From assembly GCA_934525595.1 (NCBI GenBank), contig CAKSZJ010000014.1:24563-88562 (forward strand): a stretch of 64,000 nucleotides of DNA, in the 5' to 3' direction. This document shows positions 28,674 to 41,084 of the stretch, piece after piece. The notes under the pieces are model-generated. The model did not search any database, was not told where the DNA came from, and was given only the letters and a program-made list of their open reading frames with translations. The translations under genes were made by a program, and so were the position numbers. Every line of letters begins with the position of its first letter. Positions within the stretch are counted from its first letter, which is position 1. Origin of the DNA: an uncultured Chiayiivirga sp. (GTDB taxonomy: Bacteria > Pseudomonadota > Gammaproteobacteria > Xanthomonadales > Xanthomonadaceae).

Positions 28674-29570
28674 TCAATCCATCCGCCGCTGGAAGGGGCA
28701 GAGGAACTGCCAGGTGTCCGGGAAATGCCACGGAAACACCAGGTGGCCTTCCGGAAAGCTGCCGTAGCTCAGGGTGTCGCCGTTCGCCCAGCCGGTGGCG
28801 AGGAAGGCGTCGCGATCGGCCTGTACCACCGTGTAGTAGTAATCCTGCGTGCCCACGCGCAGATCCACCGGGATTTTTCGCGCGGCCTGCGCAAGCAGCG
28901 CAGGGCAGCTGGCCGGCGGCTGGCACGCCCACTGCTGCAGCACACCCGCGCTGATGCCGTAGCCCGCGAAGGTCCGGATGTCCGGCACGCCGTTGCGCTG
29001 GCGCAGTGCGAGATCGTGCATCACGTGGCCGCCGGCTGAGTAGCCCCAGCCGTGAATGCGGCTGGCGTCGATGTTGTAGTGGGCCGCGACGTCGTCGAGG
29101 ATCGCCTGGAACATCGGGTAGTCGAGCGCCGGATACCAGCTGCCCTGCGAACCGGACGCCACCGGCGCGGCGACGATGAAGCCGCCGGCCTGCGCCTGCA
29201 CCGACCACTCGTCGCGCAGCCACTGCGCCGCGGCAGGCGCGGTGCCCGCACCGCCGGCGCCGTGCAGCACCAGCAGCAGCGGCACGGGCGCGTCGAAGGG
29301 ATACCCTGTGGGCACGTAGAGGTGGTAGTCGCGCGGCTGACCCAGCACCGTGACGCTGCGTGTCTGCGCCCCTGGATAAGCGCCGCCGCTGCCGCCGGAG
29401 GGCTCGCGGTGCAGCGCATCACCGCTCTCGAAGCCGTCGAAGAACAGCGGCGCCTCGCCCTGCCCGCAGACCCAGCCGGGCAGGCGGCCGTTGGAAAGCG
29501 CGGCGGCGGGCGCGGATGCGGCAATCGCCCACGCGGCAACGATCAGGGAAAGGAGTACGGCGTTTTGCAT
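28674..29570 (-). CDS. Secreted polyhydroxybutyrate-depolymerase-like esterase
   Basis: 298 aa (start ATG 29570, preceded by GAGAG). Signal peptide with cleavage near APAAALS, then LFFDGFESGD, a short motif frequent in exported proteins of Xanthomonadales. The alpha/beta-hydrolase core has VPLLLVLHGAGG (oxyanion region), the nucleophile elbow GYSAGG, and a C-terminal His in EGHLVFPWHF. It fits the LpqC/PHB-depolymerase esterase family, acting outside the cytoplasm on polyester or feruloyl-type substrates. An in-frame TTG at 29588 is a weaker alternative start. Confidence 0.8.
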   Translation of the reverse strand: MQNAVLLSLIVAAWAIAASAPAAALSNGRLPGWVCGQGEAPLFFDGFESGDALHREPSGGSGGAYPGAQTRSVTVLGQPRDYHLYVPTGYPFDAPVPLLLVLHGAGGAGTAPAAAQWLRDEWSVQAQAGGFIVAAPVASGSQGSWYPALDYPMFQAILDDVAAHYNIDASRIHGWGYSAGGHVMHDLALRQRNGVPDIRTFAGYGISAGVLQQWACQPPASCPALLAQAARKIPVDLRVGTQDYYYTVVQADRDAFLATGWANGDTLSYGSFPEGHLVFPWHFPDTWQFLCPFQRRMD

Positions 29571-29647
29571 CCGCGTACTCTCGGGCAAGCATTCGGAACG
29601 TGCAAGCGGCGCAGGGAATCGTCCGGGTCACCGCTATCATCGCGACG

Positions 29648-30799
29648 ATGGATACCTCACCGCCCCCGCTCCGGATGCCGCCCTATGCCGATGCGCTGAC
29701 CGGGCTGCGCGGTGTGGCGGCGCTTTGGGTGCTGGTGTTCCACCTCTGGCAGCGCGCCGGTGCGCCCGCGCTGGCCCTCGGGCCGCTGGACGTGACCCCG
29801 CTGGCCGCGCACGGATACCTCGGCGTGGACCTGTTCTTCGTGCTGTCCGGCTACCTCATCGGCGGGCCGTGGGTGGCGATGCGCCTGGGCGGGGCGCCGG
29901 TGGCCTTCGGTGCATTCTGGCGGCGACGCGTCCTGCGCGTCTTCCCGGCCTACTGGGCGCAATGGGCCGTGCTGGCACTGCTCGCTGCGCTCGGCCCGGG
30001 CGGTTTTCCGATGGATGCCGGAGAGGCGCTGCTCAGCGCCACCTTGACTGCGAACCTGATCGACAACGCCACGGCGCTCAACCCGGTGTGGTGGTCGCTG
30101 CCGGTGGAATGGGATTTCTACATTCTGGCGCCGCTGGTCGCCCTGGCCTTCGCCACGCGACGCGCCCTGCCGCACGGACTGCTGCTGATCGTGCTGGCCT
30201 GCGTCGGATTCCGCGTGCTGGTCTGGTGGATGGTGGTCGATCAGGGGCTGGAGTGGCTCACGCTCTATCGCTGGGTGATCCAGCTGCCGGGCCGCCTCGA
30301 CCAGTTCGCGCTCGGCATGCTGGTGGCGCACGCGCTGGTGCGCGGGCGCGGGGGATTCGAGCCGCGTCTCGTGCTCGCCGGCGCCCTGGCCACGCTGGCG
30401 CTGGTATGGCTGCTGCCGCGCGCGGCCTATGTCGTCGATGCCGCGCTGGCTCCCTGGCTCTTCTTCCAGTTCACGGTATTCGGCTGCGCCTTCGCCGCCC
30501 TCGTCGGCGCCGCCGCCATGTCGCGCTCGGCGCTGGTGCGCACGCTGCTGGCGAACCGGCCAATGGTCTTTCTCGGCACCATCAGCTACAGCCTCTACCT
30601 GTGGCACTACCCGGTGCTCGACGGCCTGTCGCGCTACGCGGGAGCGCGCGGGGAAAGTACCGCGAGCTGGAAATGGGCGGCGCTGGCGGTCATCGCGAGC
30701 GTGGCGGTCTCTGCGACGTCCTACGCGCTGACCGAGCGCCCCTTCCTGCGACACCGGCTCGAAAAGACGCCGCCCAGGGCCATGCGCGCAGCGCCCTGA
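29648..30799 (+). CDS. Acyltransferase-3 (OafA/YrhL-type) membrane protein
   Basis: 383 aa integral membrane acyltransferase with about ten hydrophobic helices. TGLRGVAALWVLVFHLW contains the conserved Arg and His, and GVDLFFVLSGYLIGGP is the second family block. Such proteins O-acetylate surface polysaccharides or lipids. ATG 29648 is chosen; the frame is open upstream through the esterase on the other strand without family likeness. No glycan cluster is adjacent. The stop is only 13 bases from the convergent hemF stop. Confidence 0.88.
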   Translation: MDTSPPPLRMPPYADALTGLRGVAALWVLVFHLWQRAGAPALALGPLDVTPLAAHGYLGVDLFFVLSGYLIGGPWVAMRLGGAPVAFGAFWRRRVLRVFPAYWAQWAVLALLAALGPGGFPMDAGEALLSATLTANLIDNATALNPVWWSLPVEWDFYILAPLVALAFATRRALPHGLLLIVLACVGFRVLVWWMVVDQGLEWLTLYRWVIQLPGRLDQFALGMLVAHALVRGRGGFEPRLVLAGALATLALVWLLPRAAYVVDAALAPWLFFQFTVFGCAFAALVGAAAMSRSALVRTLLANRPMVFLGTISYSLYLWHYPVLDGLSRYAGARGESTASWKWAALAVIASVAVSATSYALTERPFLRHRLEKTPPRAMRAAP

Positions 30800-30812
30800 C
30801 ACCTGCGGCGGA

Positions 30813-32809
<1,997 letters not shown>

Positions 32810-32890
32810 CTGCAGGCCTTCCCCGGTATCCGGCCAAGAGTGTAGCGAGCCGGACGCCGCGGGAAAACGCGTCGCGCTGGCGGACCTCGC

Positions 32891-32919
32891 AAAACGCGAA
32901 AGCGGCCCGAAGGCCGCTT
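32891..32919 (-). terminator. Probable intrinsic terminator of rpoD
   Basis: An 8-bp stem AAGCGGCC / GGCCGCTT (32900-32907 and 32912-32919) with a 4-base loop. On the minus strand the stem is followed by TTTCGCGTTTT. It starts 40 bases after the rpoD stop. Confidence 0.65.
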
Positions 32920-32959
32920 CCGATGACACCCTGCGTCGCGCGGCCGTGCGGCCGCCGCC

Positions 32960-34819
<1,860 letters not shown>

Positions 34820-34860
34820 GGGCAACCTGAAAGGGGTTTGTCAAGAGGAAAGAACGCGCC

Positions 34861-34866
34861 AGTATA
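34861..34866 (-). promoter_or_regulatory. Candidate -10 element of rpoD
   Basis: TATACT on the minus strand lies about 42 bases before the rpoD ATG. The hexamer 17 bases upstream (TGGCCG) is a poor -35, so only the -10 box is supported. Confidence 0.35.
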
Positions 34867-34982
34867 GCAATTTGGGCCACTTTCGGCCACGAACTACCTG
34901 AACCGCTCCGCACATGGGCGCGCAATTGCCCTGTAAAAAAACGTCATGTTTCGCGCGTCGGGCTGCCGCAGGGCGGGGAAAA

Positions 34983-35420
34983 TCACGCCTGCAGCCAGAA
35001 CGTGACCGGGCCGTCGTTGACCAGGCTGACCACCATATGCGCCCCGAACTCCCCGGTTTCAACCCTGCCATGGCGCATCCGGCATTCGGCCACCAGGCGC
35101 TCGAAGCCGCGCTGCCCTTCTTCGGGCGAGGCCGCGCTGGTGAAACTGGGACGCATGCCCTTGCGGGTATCGGCCGCCAGGGTGAACTGGCTGACCAGCA
35201 GCAGCCCGCCTCCGATATCGGCCAGGGAGCGGTTCATGCGCCCGGCTTCGTCGGCGAAGACCCGATACCCGAGCAGGCGCTCGCACATCCGCACCACCTG
35301 CGCTTCGCCGTCACCCGGCTGGATCGCCACCAGCGCCAGCAACCCGGGGCCGATGTCGCCGACGATGCGTCCATCGACGCGGACGCTGGCCTGGGTGACG
35401 CGCTGGATGAGGGCGATCAT
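34983..35420 (-). CDS. dtd: D-aminoacyl-tRNA deacylase
   Basis: 145 aa enzyme that removes D-amino acids (and glycine mischarged on tRNA-Ala) from t[20 protein letters not shown] holds the active-site Thr-containing motif and LVNDGPVTF holds the Gly-cisPro chiral-selection motif. Length and both motifs are canonical. Divergent from the lpxL-like gene, 160 bases between starts. Confidence 0.96.
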   Translation of the reverse strand: MIALIQRVTQASVRVDGRIVGDIGPGLLALVAIQPGDGEAQVVRMCERLLGYRVFADEAGRMNRSLADIGGGLLLVSQFTLAADTRKGMRPSFTSAASPEEGQRGFERLVAECRMRHGRVETGEFGAHMVVSLVNDGPVTFWLQA

Positions 35421-35580
35421 GGAATGGCGCCGAAAGCCGGAAAAGGAGAATCGGGAATGGTAGGCGCAAAGCAGGACCGGTGGTCATCGGCGATGCTCTA
35501 CCATTTCCCGATGCCGCAGCTCCACTCCGGCTTTTGACCATTTCCCACTCTCCAAACTCCACTCCCCGCGCCTGCCAGAG

Positions 35581-36465
35581 ATGCCTGCCCACCTGCTCCA
35601 CGCCGCCCTGTGGCTCATCGGCTGCCTGCCCTACCGCGCCCTGCATGCGCTGGGCGGCGGCATCGGCACCCTGGTACGCGGCCTGGGGTTGCGCGAGGCG
35701 CGGGTGGCGTGGCGCAGCATCGCCCTGTGCTTCCCCGCACTGGGCGAGCAGGCGCGCCGCACGCTGTGGCGTACCAACATGGCCGAAACGGGCCGCACCC
35801 TGCTGGAAACCGCACGTTTCTGGACGCGCCCCGCGGCGCAAAACCTGCGCCTGGTGCGCGAGGTGGAGGGCCAGGAACTGCTGGCTGCAGCGCGCGCCGC
35901 CGGACGAGGCGTCATCATCGCCGCGCCGCATCTGGGCAACTGGGAGCTGCTCAACCAGTGGCTGGCGGCACAGTCGGAGCTGGCCATCCTCTATCGCCCG
36001 CCGCGCCAGCCCTGGGGCGATGCGCTGATCCGGCGCCTGCGCGCGCAGCCGGGCGTCACGCAGGTGCGTGCCGAAGCGTCCGGGGTGCGAACCTTGTTCA
36101 AGCATCTGAAGGATGGCGGCATGGTGGGCATCCTTCCCGACCAGCAACCCAAGCGCGGTGACGGCGAGTTCGCGCCGTTCTTCGGCGTCCAGGCGCTCAC
36201 GATGAGCCTCTTGCCGCGCCTGGCGCACAAGACCGGCGCAACGGTGCTTATGGCGTTTGCCGAACGCCTGCCGGATGCCGAAGGGTTCCGCATCCAGCTG
36301 CGCGCCGCGCCCGAGGCCATCGGCGACGCGGATACGGCGCGCGCCGCCGCCGCGCTCAATGCCGCGATCGAGGCCTGCATCGCGCTCGCGCCGGCGCAGT
36401 ACCAGTGGAGCTACAAGCGTTTCACCATCCGCCCCGAGGGCACCGCGCCGATCCGCTATGACTGA
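35581..36465 (+). CDS. Lipid A biosynthesis lauroyl/acyl acyltransferase (LpxL/HtrB family)
   Basis: 294 aa. Adds a secondary acyl chain to lipid A at the inner membrane. Catalytic H(X)4E is in APHLGNWELL, and the family blocks IIAAPHLG, GGMVGILPDQQP and QWSYKRF are present. The N-terminal hydrophobic helix (about 1-25) is the membrane anchor. The single copy here cannot be assigned to the lauroyl (LpxL) or myristoyl (LpxM) step from sequence. The stop overlaps the start of the PH-domain gene by 8 bases. Confidence 0.9.
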   Translation: MPAHLLHAALWLIGCLPYRALHALGGGIGTLVRGLGLREARVAWRSIALCFPALGEQARRTLWRTNMAETGRTLLETARFWTRPAAQNLRLVREVEGQELLAAARAAGRGVIIAAPHLGNWELLNQWLAAQSELAILYRPPRQPWGDALIRRLRAQPGVTQVRAEASGVRTLFKHLKDGGMVGILPDQQPKRGDGEFAPFFGVQALTMSLLPRLAHKTGATVLMAFAERLPDAEGFRIQLRAAPEAIGDADTARAAAALNAAIEACIALAPAQYQWSYKRFTIRPEGTAPIRYD

Positions 36466-36988
36466 CGCCCCTGACGCCCGCATCGCTGCGCCTTCACCCG
36501 CGACCGGGTGGCAGTTCGAGTACCTCGATCCGCGCGCGCGCTGGGGCATGCGGCTGCGCGCGCTCGTCGTCGCGCTGTTCGCGCTCGGCGTGCTCTGGAT
36601 CCTGGTGGTCGTGCTGTTCGGCGTGGCGTTGGACATGGCCTGGCCGGCGGCGGTGGCCGGTGCCGGCGTGCCGGCGACGCTGCTGGTCGCGCCGATTCTT
36701 GCGTTCTTCCACGCCAGCGCGCGCTGGCGCCGCACCCGCTATGCGCTGACGCCGCAGGGCCTGCGCATCCAGCGCGGGGTATGGTGGCGCAGCGACACCG
36801 TGGTGCCGCGCTCGCGCGTGCAGCACACCGATCTGCACCGCGGCCCGCTGGATCGTGCGCTCGGCCTGGCCGGGCTGCGCGTCTACACCGCCGGCAGCGA
36901 ACTGGGACGGGTGGCGCTGAACGGCCTGGCGGTCGAGCGCGCCGAAGCGCTTCGCGATGCGCTGATCCGGGTGGATGACGATGCCATC
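36458..36988 (+). CDS. YdbS-like PH-domain membrane protein lacking an in-frame stop codon
   Basis: The domain-supported part is 177 aa: two transmembrane helices (about 35-80) and a bacterial PH domain (DUF304/bPH2: RYALTPQGLRIQRGVWWRSDTVVPRSRVQH, given here as its flanks RYALTP and VVPRSRVQH; then GLRVYTAGSE). The normal family length is reached near RVDDDAI, but the next codon is AGA at 36989-36991, not a stop, and the frame stays open to 38593. One change, A to T at 36989, would make TGA here and be silent (TCA to TCT, Ser) in the overlapping ydbT-like gene. So this is either a lost stop, a sequencing error or a genuine long fusion. Confidence 0.72.
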
Positions 36989-38543
36989 AGAGCCGGCGCA
37001 GCCACCGCCCGATGCCGCTGCCGCACGCGATTCACAGCGCCTTGGCGCAGGCACACAGCGTCGCCTGCATCCGCTTTCCTGGCTGTTCGTGCTGCTGATC
37101 CAGCTCAGGGGATTCGCGCTGCCGCTGATCGTGCTGGTGGTGTTCGGACGCAACGAGGACGCCTGGCAGTGGTGGGGCCTGGTGGCGGTGGCGGTGATGA
37201 CGCTGGTGGCGGTGGCGCAGTACTTCACCTACCGCTTCCGCATCGACGCCGACGAACTGGTCATCCGCTCCGGCCTGTTCCAGCGCAACGAACGGCACGT
37301 ACCCTTCGCGCGCATCCAGTCGGTGGCCTTGCATCGCACCCTGCTGCACCGGTTTGCCGGCGTGGCCGAGGTGCGGCTGGAATCGGCGGTGGGCGGCAGC
37401 GAGCCGGAAGCGCACATGCGCGTGCTGTCGATGGCCGATGCCACCGCATTGGAGCGGCTGGTGGAACACCATCGCGATGCGGCGCGCGCCTCCACGTCCG
37501 CGCCTGCGGACGCCGCGACGCCGGCGCCGCGCGCCGAATCCGCATCACGCCTCCTGCTGAGCCTCACGCCGATCGAGCTGGTGAAGCTCGGTCTCGCCTC
37601 CAACCGTGGCACCGTGCTGCTGGCGGCCGGCGTCGGCGTCCTGGCCCAATGGGGTGGCGAGCGCCTGTGGGAACGCTTTGGCGCGTGGCCGGCCGAGGCG
37701 GTCGGGTGGTTCACCTCGCACACCCTGCTCCTGGGCGGCTGGATCGCGCTGGCGCTTGCGGCACTGGTCGCAGCGAGCGTGGTCGGCAAGCTGCTGGCGA
37801 TTGCCCTGGCACTGCTGCGCGACTTCGGCTTCACCCTGGAGCAGGCCGGGCCACGCCTTTCGGTGGATCGCGGCCTGCTGACGCGAATGCGCGCAAGCGC
37901 ACCGCTGCGCCGCATCCAGCACTGGACCCTGCGGCAAGGCGTGGTGCTGCGTCTGTTCGGACGCCGCAGCCTGCACGTGGAAACCGCCGCGCTGCGCGTG
38001 GGCAACGAGGAGCAGAGTCTTTCCGATCTCGTTCCCATCGCGCCGCCCGACACGCTCGATGCACTGCTGCACGGTTGGCTGCCCGACTGGCCCGGCACGT
38101 TCGCGTTCCGCCCATTGCACCCGCGTGCGTGGCGGCGGCTTTCGCTGCCGCCGTGCGTGATGACGCTGGCGGCCTGCGCCGGGCTGACGGGTTTCTTCGG
38201 CAAGGTCGGACTGTTGCCGCTGGCGCTGATTCCATTCTGGATCGGGCTGGCGCGCAGGCAGGCCGCAATGGCCGGCTATGCCGTCACCGACGGCTACGTG
38301 GCCTGGCGCAGCGGCTGGCTGGACCGGCGCGTCTCGTTCGCGCGGATCGAGAAATTGCAGGGCCTGCGCTGGGTGCAGTCGCCGTTCGACCGGCGGCACG
38401 GCATGGCGGGCGTTCGGGTGGATACCGCCGGAGCCCATCCGATGGGGCATCGGCTGCACATTCTCCATCTGCCCGAGGCCGAGGCACGGGCGCTGTTCCG
38501 GCGCTTGTCTACACGGCTGGCGAGAACGCCGTGGCAGTGGTGA
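36975..38543 (+). CDS. YdbT-like protein with repeated bacterial PH domains
   Basis: 522 aa membrane protein. Two N-terminal transmembrane helices (about 32-80) are followed by a PH domain (RIDADELVIRSGLFQR, FARIQSVALHRTLLHRFAG), further helices near 205-260, a second PH domain (GPRLSVDRGLLTRM), helices near 385-425 and a third (GYAVTDGYVAWRSGW, FARIEKLQGLRW). The DUF304 arrangement matches the YdbS-YdbT pair of unknown function. The start (36975, or Met at 36981) lies inside the end of the ydbS-like gene, so the two are translationally linked. Confidence 0.82.
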   Translation: MTMPSEPAQPPPDAAAARDSQRLGAGTQRRLHPLSWLFVLLIQLRGFALPLIVLVVFGRNEDAWQWWGLVAVAVMTLVAVAQYFTYRFRIDADELVIRSGLFQRNERHVPFARIQSVALHRTLLHRFAGVAEVRLESAVGGSEPEAHMRVLSMADATALERLVEHHRDAARASTSAPADAATPAPRAESASRLLLSLTPIELVKLGLASNRGTVLLAAGVGVLAQWGGERLWERFGAWPAEAVGWFTSHTLLLGGWIALALAALVAASVVGKLLAIALALLRDFGFTLEQAGPRLSVDRGLLTRMRASAPLRRIQHWTLRQGVVLRLFGRRSLHVETAALRVGNEEQSLSDLVPIAPPDTLDALLHGWLPDWPGTFAFRPLHPRAWRRLSLPPCVMTLAACAGLTGFFGKVGLLPLALIPFWIGLARRQAAMAGYAVTDGYVAWRSGWLDRRVSFARIEKLQGLRWVQSPFDRRHGMAGVRVDTAGAHPMGHRLHILHLPEAEARALFRRLSTRLARTPWQW

Positions 38544-38977
38544 GGCGAAAAGCCGCTTTACCGCGCGCCGGGCTTTGCCGAAGGAATACCTGACGGCCCG
38601 CCACATTCGCAGAACTCCACCGTGGTTCCGATGACCTGCGGCTTGAGATGCGCCGGTGTCCGAACGCCACCATCCCGTACCTCGAATCGCTGCGCTTGGA
38701 AGTTGAGTCTGCCCCTTGCCCATCCGCCAAAGCCTCCCCGGCCACTGGGCCAAGGAACACATCGCGGACGCATTCGATCGCTTGTCTCCGGGAGCTACGA
38801 CACTCCCGGAGCGCCACGCTGGCGCTCCTTCGCTGATCATAAGTACAAGCCGCAAGGTTTGTCAGCGGGGCCGGTTCGCGTCGCGGGAATCGCGGCCATG
38901 CGGTGCCGGTGGGTTTGACGCTCGCCATCGCCGCGCCTAAGCTTCCGCCTTGTTCAACAATGTTAAACGGGTGGCGC
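38544..38977. other. Intergenic region upstream of the toxin-antitoxin pair
   Basis: 434 bases without a gene I can support. Short frames on the minus strand have no recognisable domain. It contains two overlapping hairpins (38786-38828) and, near the end, the palindrome TTGTTCAACAA at 38950-38960, a possible operator for autoregulation of the toxin-antitoxin pair. Confidence 0.5.
38786..38828. repeat. Two overlapping, mutually exclusive stem-loops
   Basis: Hairpin A: CTCCGGGAG (38786-38794) with CTCCCGGAG (38803-38811), 8-base loop. Hairpin B: GGAGCGCCA (38808-38816) with TGGCGCTCC (38820-38828), 3-base loop. They share GGAG at 38808-38811, so only one can form at a time. There is no T-run afterwards, so it is not a standard terminator. 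It may be an extragenic palindrome or an attenuator-like switch. Confidence 0.6.
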
Positions 38978-39232
38978 ATGGAAGTGGTACTGCGCAAATA
39001 CGGCAATAGTACGGTGGTGGTGCTGCCGCCAGCGGTGCTGAAGGATCTGGGCCTGAAGGCGGGGCAGGCGATGACGCTGGGCACCACGCCTGCGGGAGGC
39101 GTGGTGCTCGAACGAAAGCAGCCCCGCTACACGCTGGAGGACCTGATCGCTCAATGCGACCGCAAAGCACCGCCGCCCGCCGATCTGGCGGCGTGGGACA
39201 CTGCCGCACCCGTGGGCGGCGAGGTCTGGTGA
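38978..39232 (+). CDS. MazE-type antitoxin
   Basis: 84 aa AbrB/MazE-fold antitoxin: MEVVLRKYGNSTVVVLPPAV is the swapped-hairpin DNA-binding domain, and the acidic/Pro-rich C-terminus (PPPADLAAWD) is the toxin-binding tail. Start 38978 has GGTGG five bases upstream; an in-frame ATG at 38960 would add six residues. Its TGA overlaps the toxin ATG (TGATG), the usual coupling. Confidence 0.88.
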   Translation: MEVVLRKYGNSTVVVLPPAVLKDLGLKAGQAMTLGTTPAGGVVLERKQPRYTLEDLIAQCDRKAPPPADLAAWDTAAPVGGEVW

Positions 39233-39576
39233 TGGGGGTGTTCGAGCGCGGCGATGTGGTGAGCGTGCCGCTCGATCCCACGTTGGGACACGAACAGCGC
39301 GGCACGCGCCCGGCACTGGTGCTCACCTCGCGCCAGTTCAATCGTCTAGGCGATACCCTGGTGGCACCCATCACCCAGGGTGGCGACCACGCGCGTTTCG
39401 CGGGGTTCGCGGTGAGCCTTTCCGGCACGGGATGCAGGACGCAGGGCGTGGCTCTGCTGAACAAACTGCGGATGCTGGATCTTGCGGCACGCAAGGCACG
39501 GCGCATCGAGCGCGTCCCGGCAGCGGTGGTCGAGGATGCCTTGCTGCGTCTGGCGGCGATGCTCCAATTGCTTTGA
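39232..39576 (+). CDS. MazF/PemK-type mRNA interferase toxin
   Basis: 114 aa. FERGDVVSVPLDPTLGHEQRG and RPALVLTSRQFNRLG carry the MazF/PemK core with the conserved Arg and the Gly-Thr-Arg-Pro loop; LVAPITQGG continues the SH3-like barrel. Predicted sequence-specific endoribonuclease. Coupled to the antitoxin by TGATG. Convergent with trkH 46 bases on. Confidence 0.9.
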   Translation: MGVFERGDVVSVPLDPTLGHEQRGTRPALVLTSRQFNRLGDTLVAPITQGGDHARFAGFAVSLSGTGCRTQGVALLNKLRMLDLAARKARRIERVPAAVVEDALLRLAAMLQLL

Positions 39577-39622
39577 TGCCGCGCACGTCACCTGTCTGGA
39601 TCAGACCCCTTGAGTCGCCGCG

Positions 39623-41080
39623 TCACTCCCGCCAGAACGAGGGCGCGAACAGCACCAGCACGGTGAAGACCTCCAGCCGCCCGAGGATCATGGCGAAGGA
39701 GCAGATCCACAGCGCCGCCGGCGGCAGCGTGGAAAAGCCGGAGGACACCTCGCCAAGGCCGGGTCCCAGGTTGTTGATCGAGGCCGCCGCCGCGGTGAAC
39801 GCGGTGACCACGTCGAGCCCCACCGCGGCGAGCGCCAGCGTCACCATGACGAAGCACAGCACGTACAGCGTGCAGAATCCGCCCACCGACAGCACGATGC
39901 TCTCCGACACCCGCCGCCCGCCCATCTTCACGATGAACTGGCCCTTGGGATGTACCAGCTGCTTGATTTCGCGCAGCCCCTGGCGGATCGCCATCGTCAC
40001 CCGCGCGACCTTCATGCCGCCCGAGGTCGAGCTGCTGGAGCCACCGACGAACGCCACCATGACCAGCAGCAGCGGCGCGAATGACGGCCACAGGCTGAAG
40101 TTGTCCTTGGTGAATCCGGTCGTGGTGATGTTGGATACCGACTGGAAGATCGCGTGGCGGAACGCCTCGCCCAGGGTGGGATACGCGCCCCCGAGCCAAA
40201 GGGCCAGCGTCACCGCCAGCGCCACCAGGGCGACGAGCAGCAGGAAGAAGCGCAGCTCCGTATCACCGTGATAAGGCGCCATGCTGGCCCGGCGCCAGGC
40301 CATGTAGTGCAGCCCGAAATTGATGCCGCCCACCAGCATGAAGCAGGTGGCCACGACCTCCACCATCGGATTGTTCCAGTAGCCGAAGCCCGCGTCGTGG
40401 GTGGAAAAACCCGCCGTGGCGACGGTCGACAAGGCATGGCAGATGGCATCGAACAGGCTCATGCCGGCAGCCCAGTACCCCAGCGCACACAGCAGGTTCA
40501 GGCCCAGGTAGACCTTCCACAGCGCCTTGGCGGTTTCGGCGATGCGCGGCGTGAGCTTGGTGTCCTTGGTCGGGCCGGTCACCTCGGCGCGGAACAGCTG
40601 CATGCCGCCGACACGCAGCATCGGCAGGATCGCCACCGCCAGCAGCACCAGGCCCAGGCCGCCGTAGAAATTCAGCGACTGGCGATACAGCAGCATGCTG
40701 CGCGGCAGCCCGTCCAGCCCGGTGAGCACGCTGGCGCCGGTGGTGGTCAGCCCCGACACGGCCTCGAAAACGGCCCAGGTGAAAGGAATCCCGGGCAGCC
40801 CGAGGGCAAACGGCAGCGTCGCCACCAGGCTGGCCAGCAGCCAGGCGCCGGAAGCAATCAGGAATCCGTCGCGCAGGCGCAGGTCGTAGTGCACCCTGCG
40901 CACCGGCCACCACAGCGCCGCTCCCAGCGTGGCGGCCACCAGCATGCATTCGCCGAAGATCACCACGGTGTCCTCGCCCAGCACCAGGGCGAGCAGCAGG
41001 GCCGGCAGGGGGAACAGCGACGTCAGCGCAAGCAGCGCGCCCAAGGCCTTCTGGATCGACAGGTAGCGACGCGGCAGCAT
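39623..41080 (-). CDS. trkH: Trk potassium uptake channel subunit TrkH
   Basis: 485 aa membrane protein, the K+-translocating subunit driven with TrkA. Four selectivity-filter-like loops with conserved glycines are seen (e.g. AVSGLTTTGASVLTGLD, STVATAGFSTHD, FQSVSNITTTGFTKDN, AAAASINNLGPGLGEV). Ten or more hydrophobic helices. Start ATG 41080, four bases after the trkA stop; an in-frame GTG at 41101 overlaps trkA and is less likely. Operon ntrX-like, trkA, trkH. Confidence 0.95.
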   Translation of the reverse strand: MLPRRYLSIQKALGALLALTSLFPLPALLLALVLGEDTVVIFGECMLVAATLGAALWWPVRRVHYDLRLRDGFLIASGAWLLASLVATLPFALGLPGIPFTWAVFEAVSGLTTTGASVLTGLDGLPRSMLLYRQSLNFYGGLGLVLLAVAILPMLRVGGMQLFRAEVTGPTKDTKLTPRIAETAKALWKVYLGLNLLCALGYWAAGMSLFDAICHALSTVATAGFSTHDAGFGYWNNPMVEVVATCFMLVGGINFGLHYMAWRRASMAPYHGDTELRFFLLLVALVALAVTLALWLGGAYPTLGEAFRHAIFQSVSNITTTGFTKDNFSLWPSFAPLLLVMVAFVGGSSSSTSGGMKVARVTMAIRQGLREIKQLVHPKGQFIVKMGGRRVSESIVLSVGGFCTLYVLCFVMVTLALAAVGLDVVTAFTAAAASINNLGPGLGEVSSGFSTLPPAALWICSFAMILGRLEVFTVLVLFAPSFWRE

Positions 41081-41084
41081 GGCA

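Noticed and set aside
34870..34890. Possible sigma54 -24/-12 element before rpoD
   Set aside because: GG and GC are 8, not 10, bases apart, so it does not fit the consensus.
36989..38593. 778 aa fusion of the ydbS-like gene with a long tail
   Set aside because: The tail is translated from the ydbT coding region in another frame and shows no domain; treated as a stop-loss or error.
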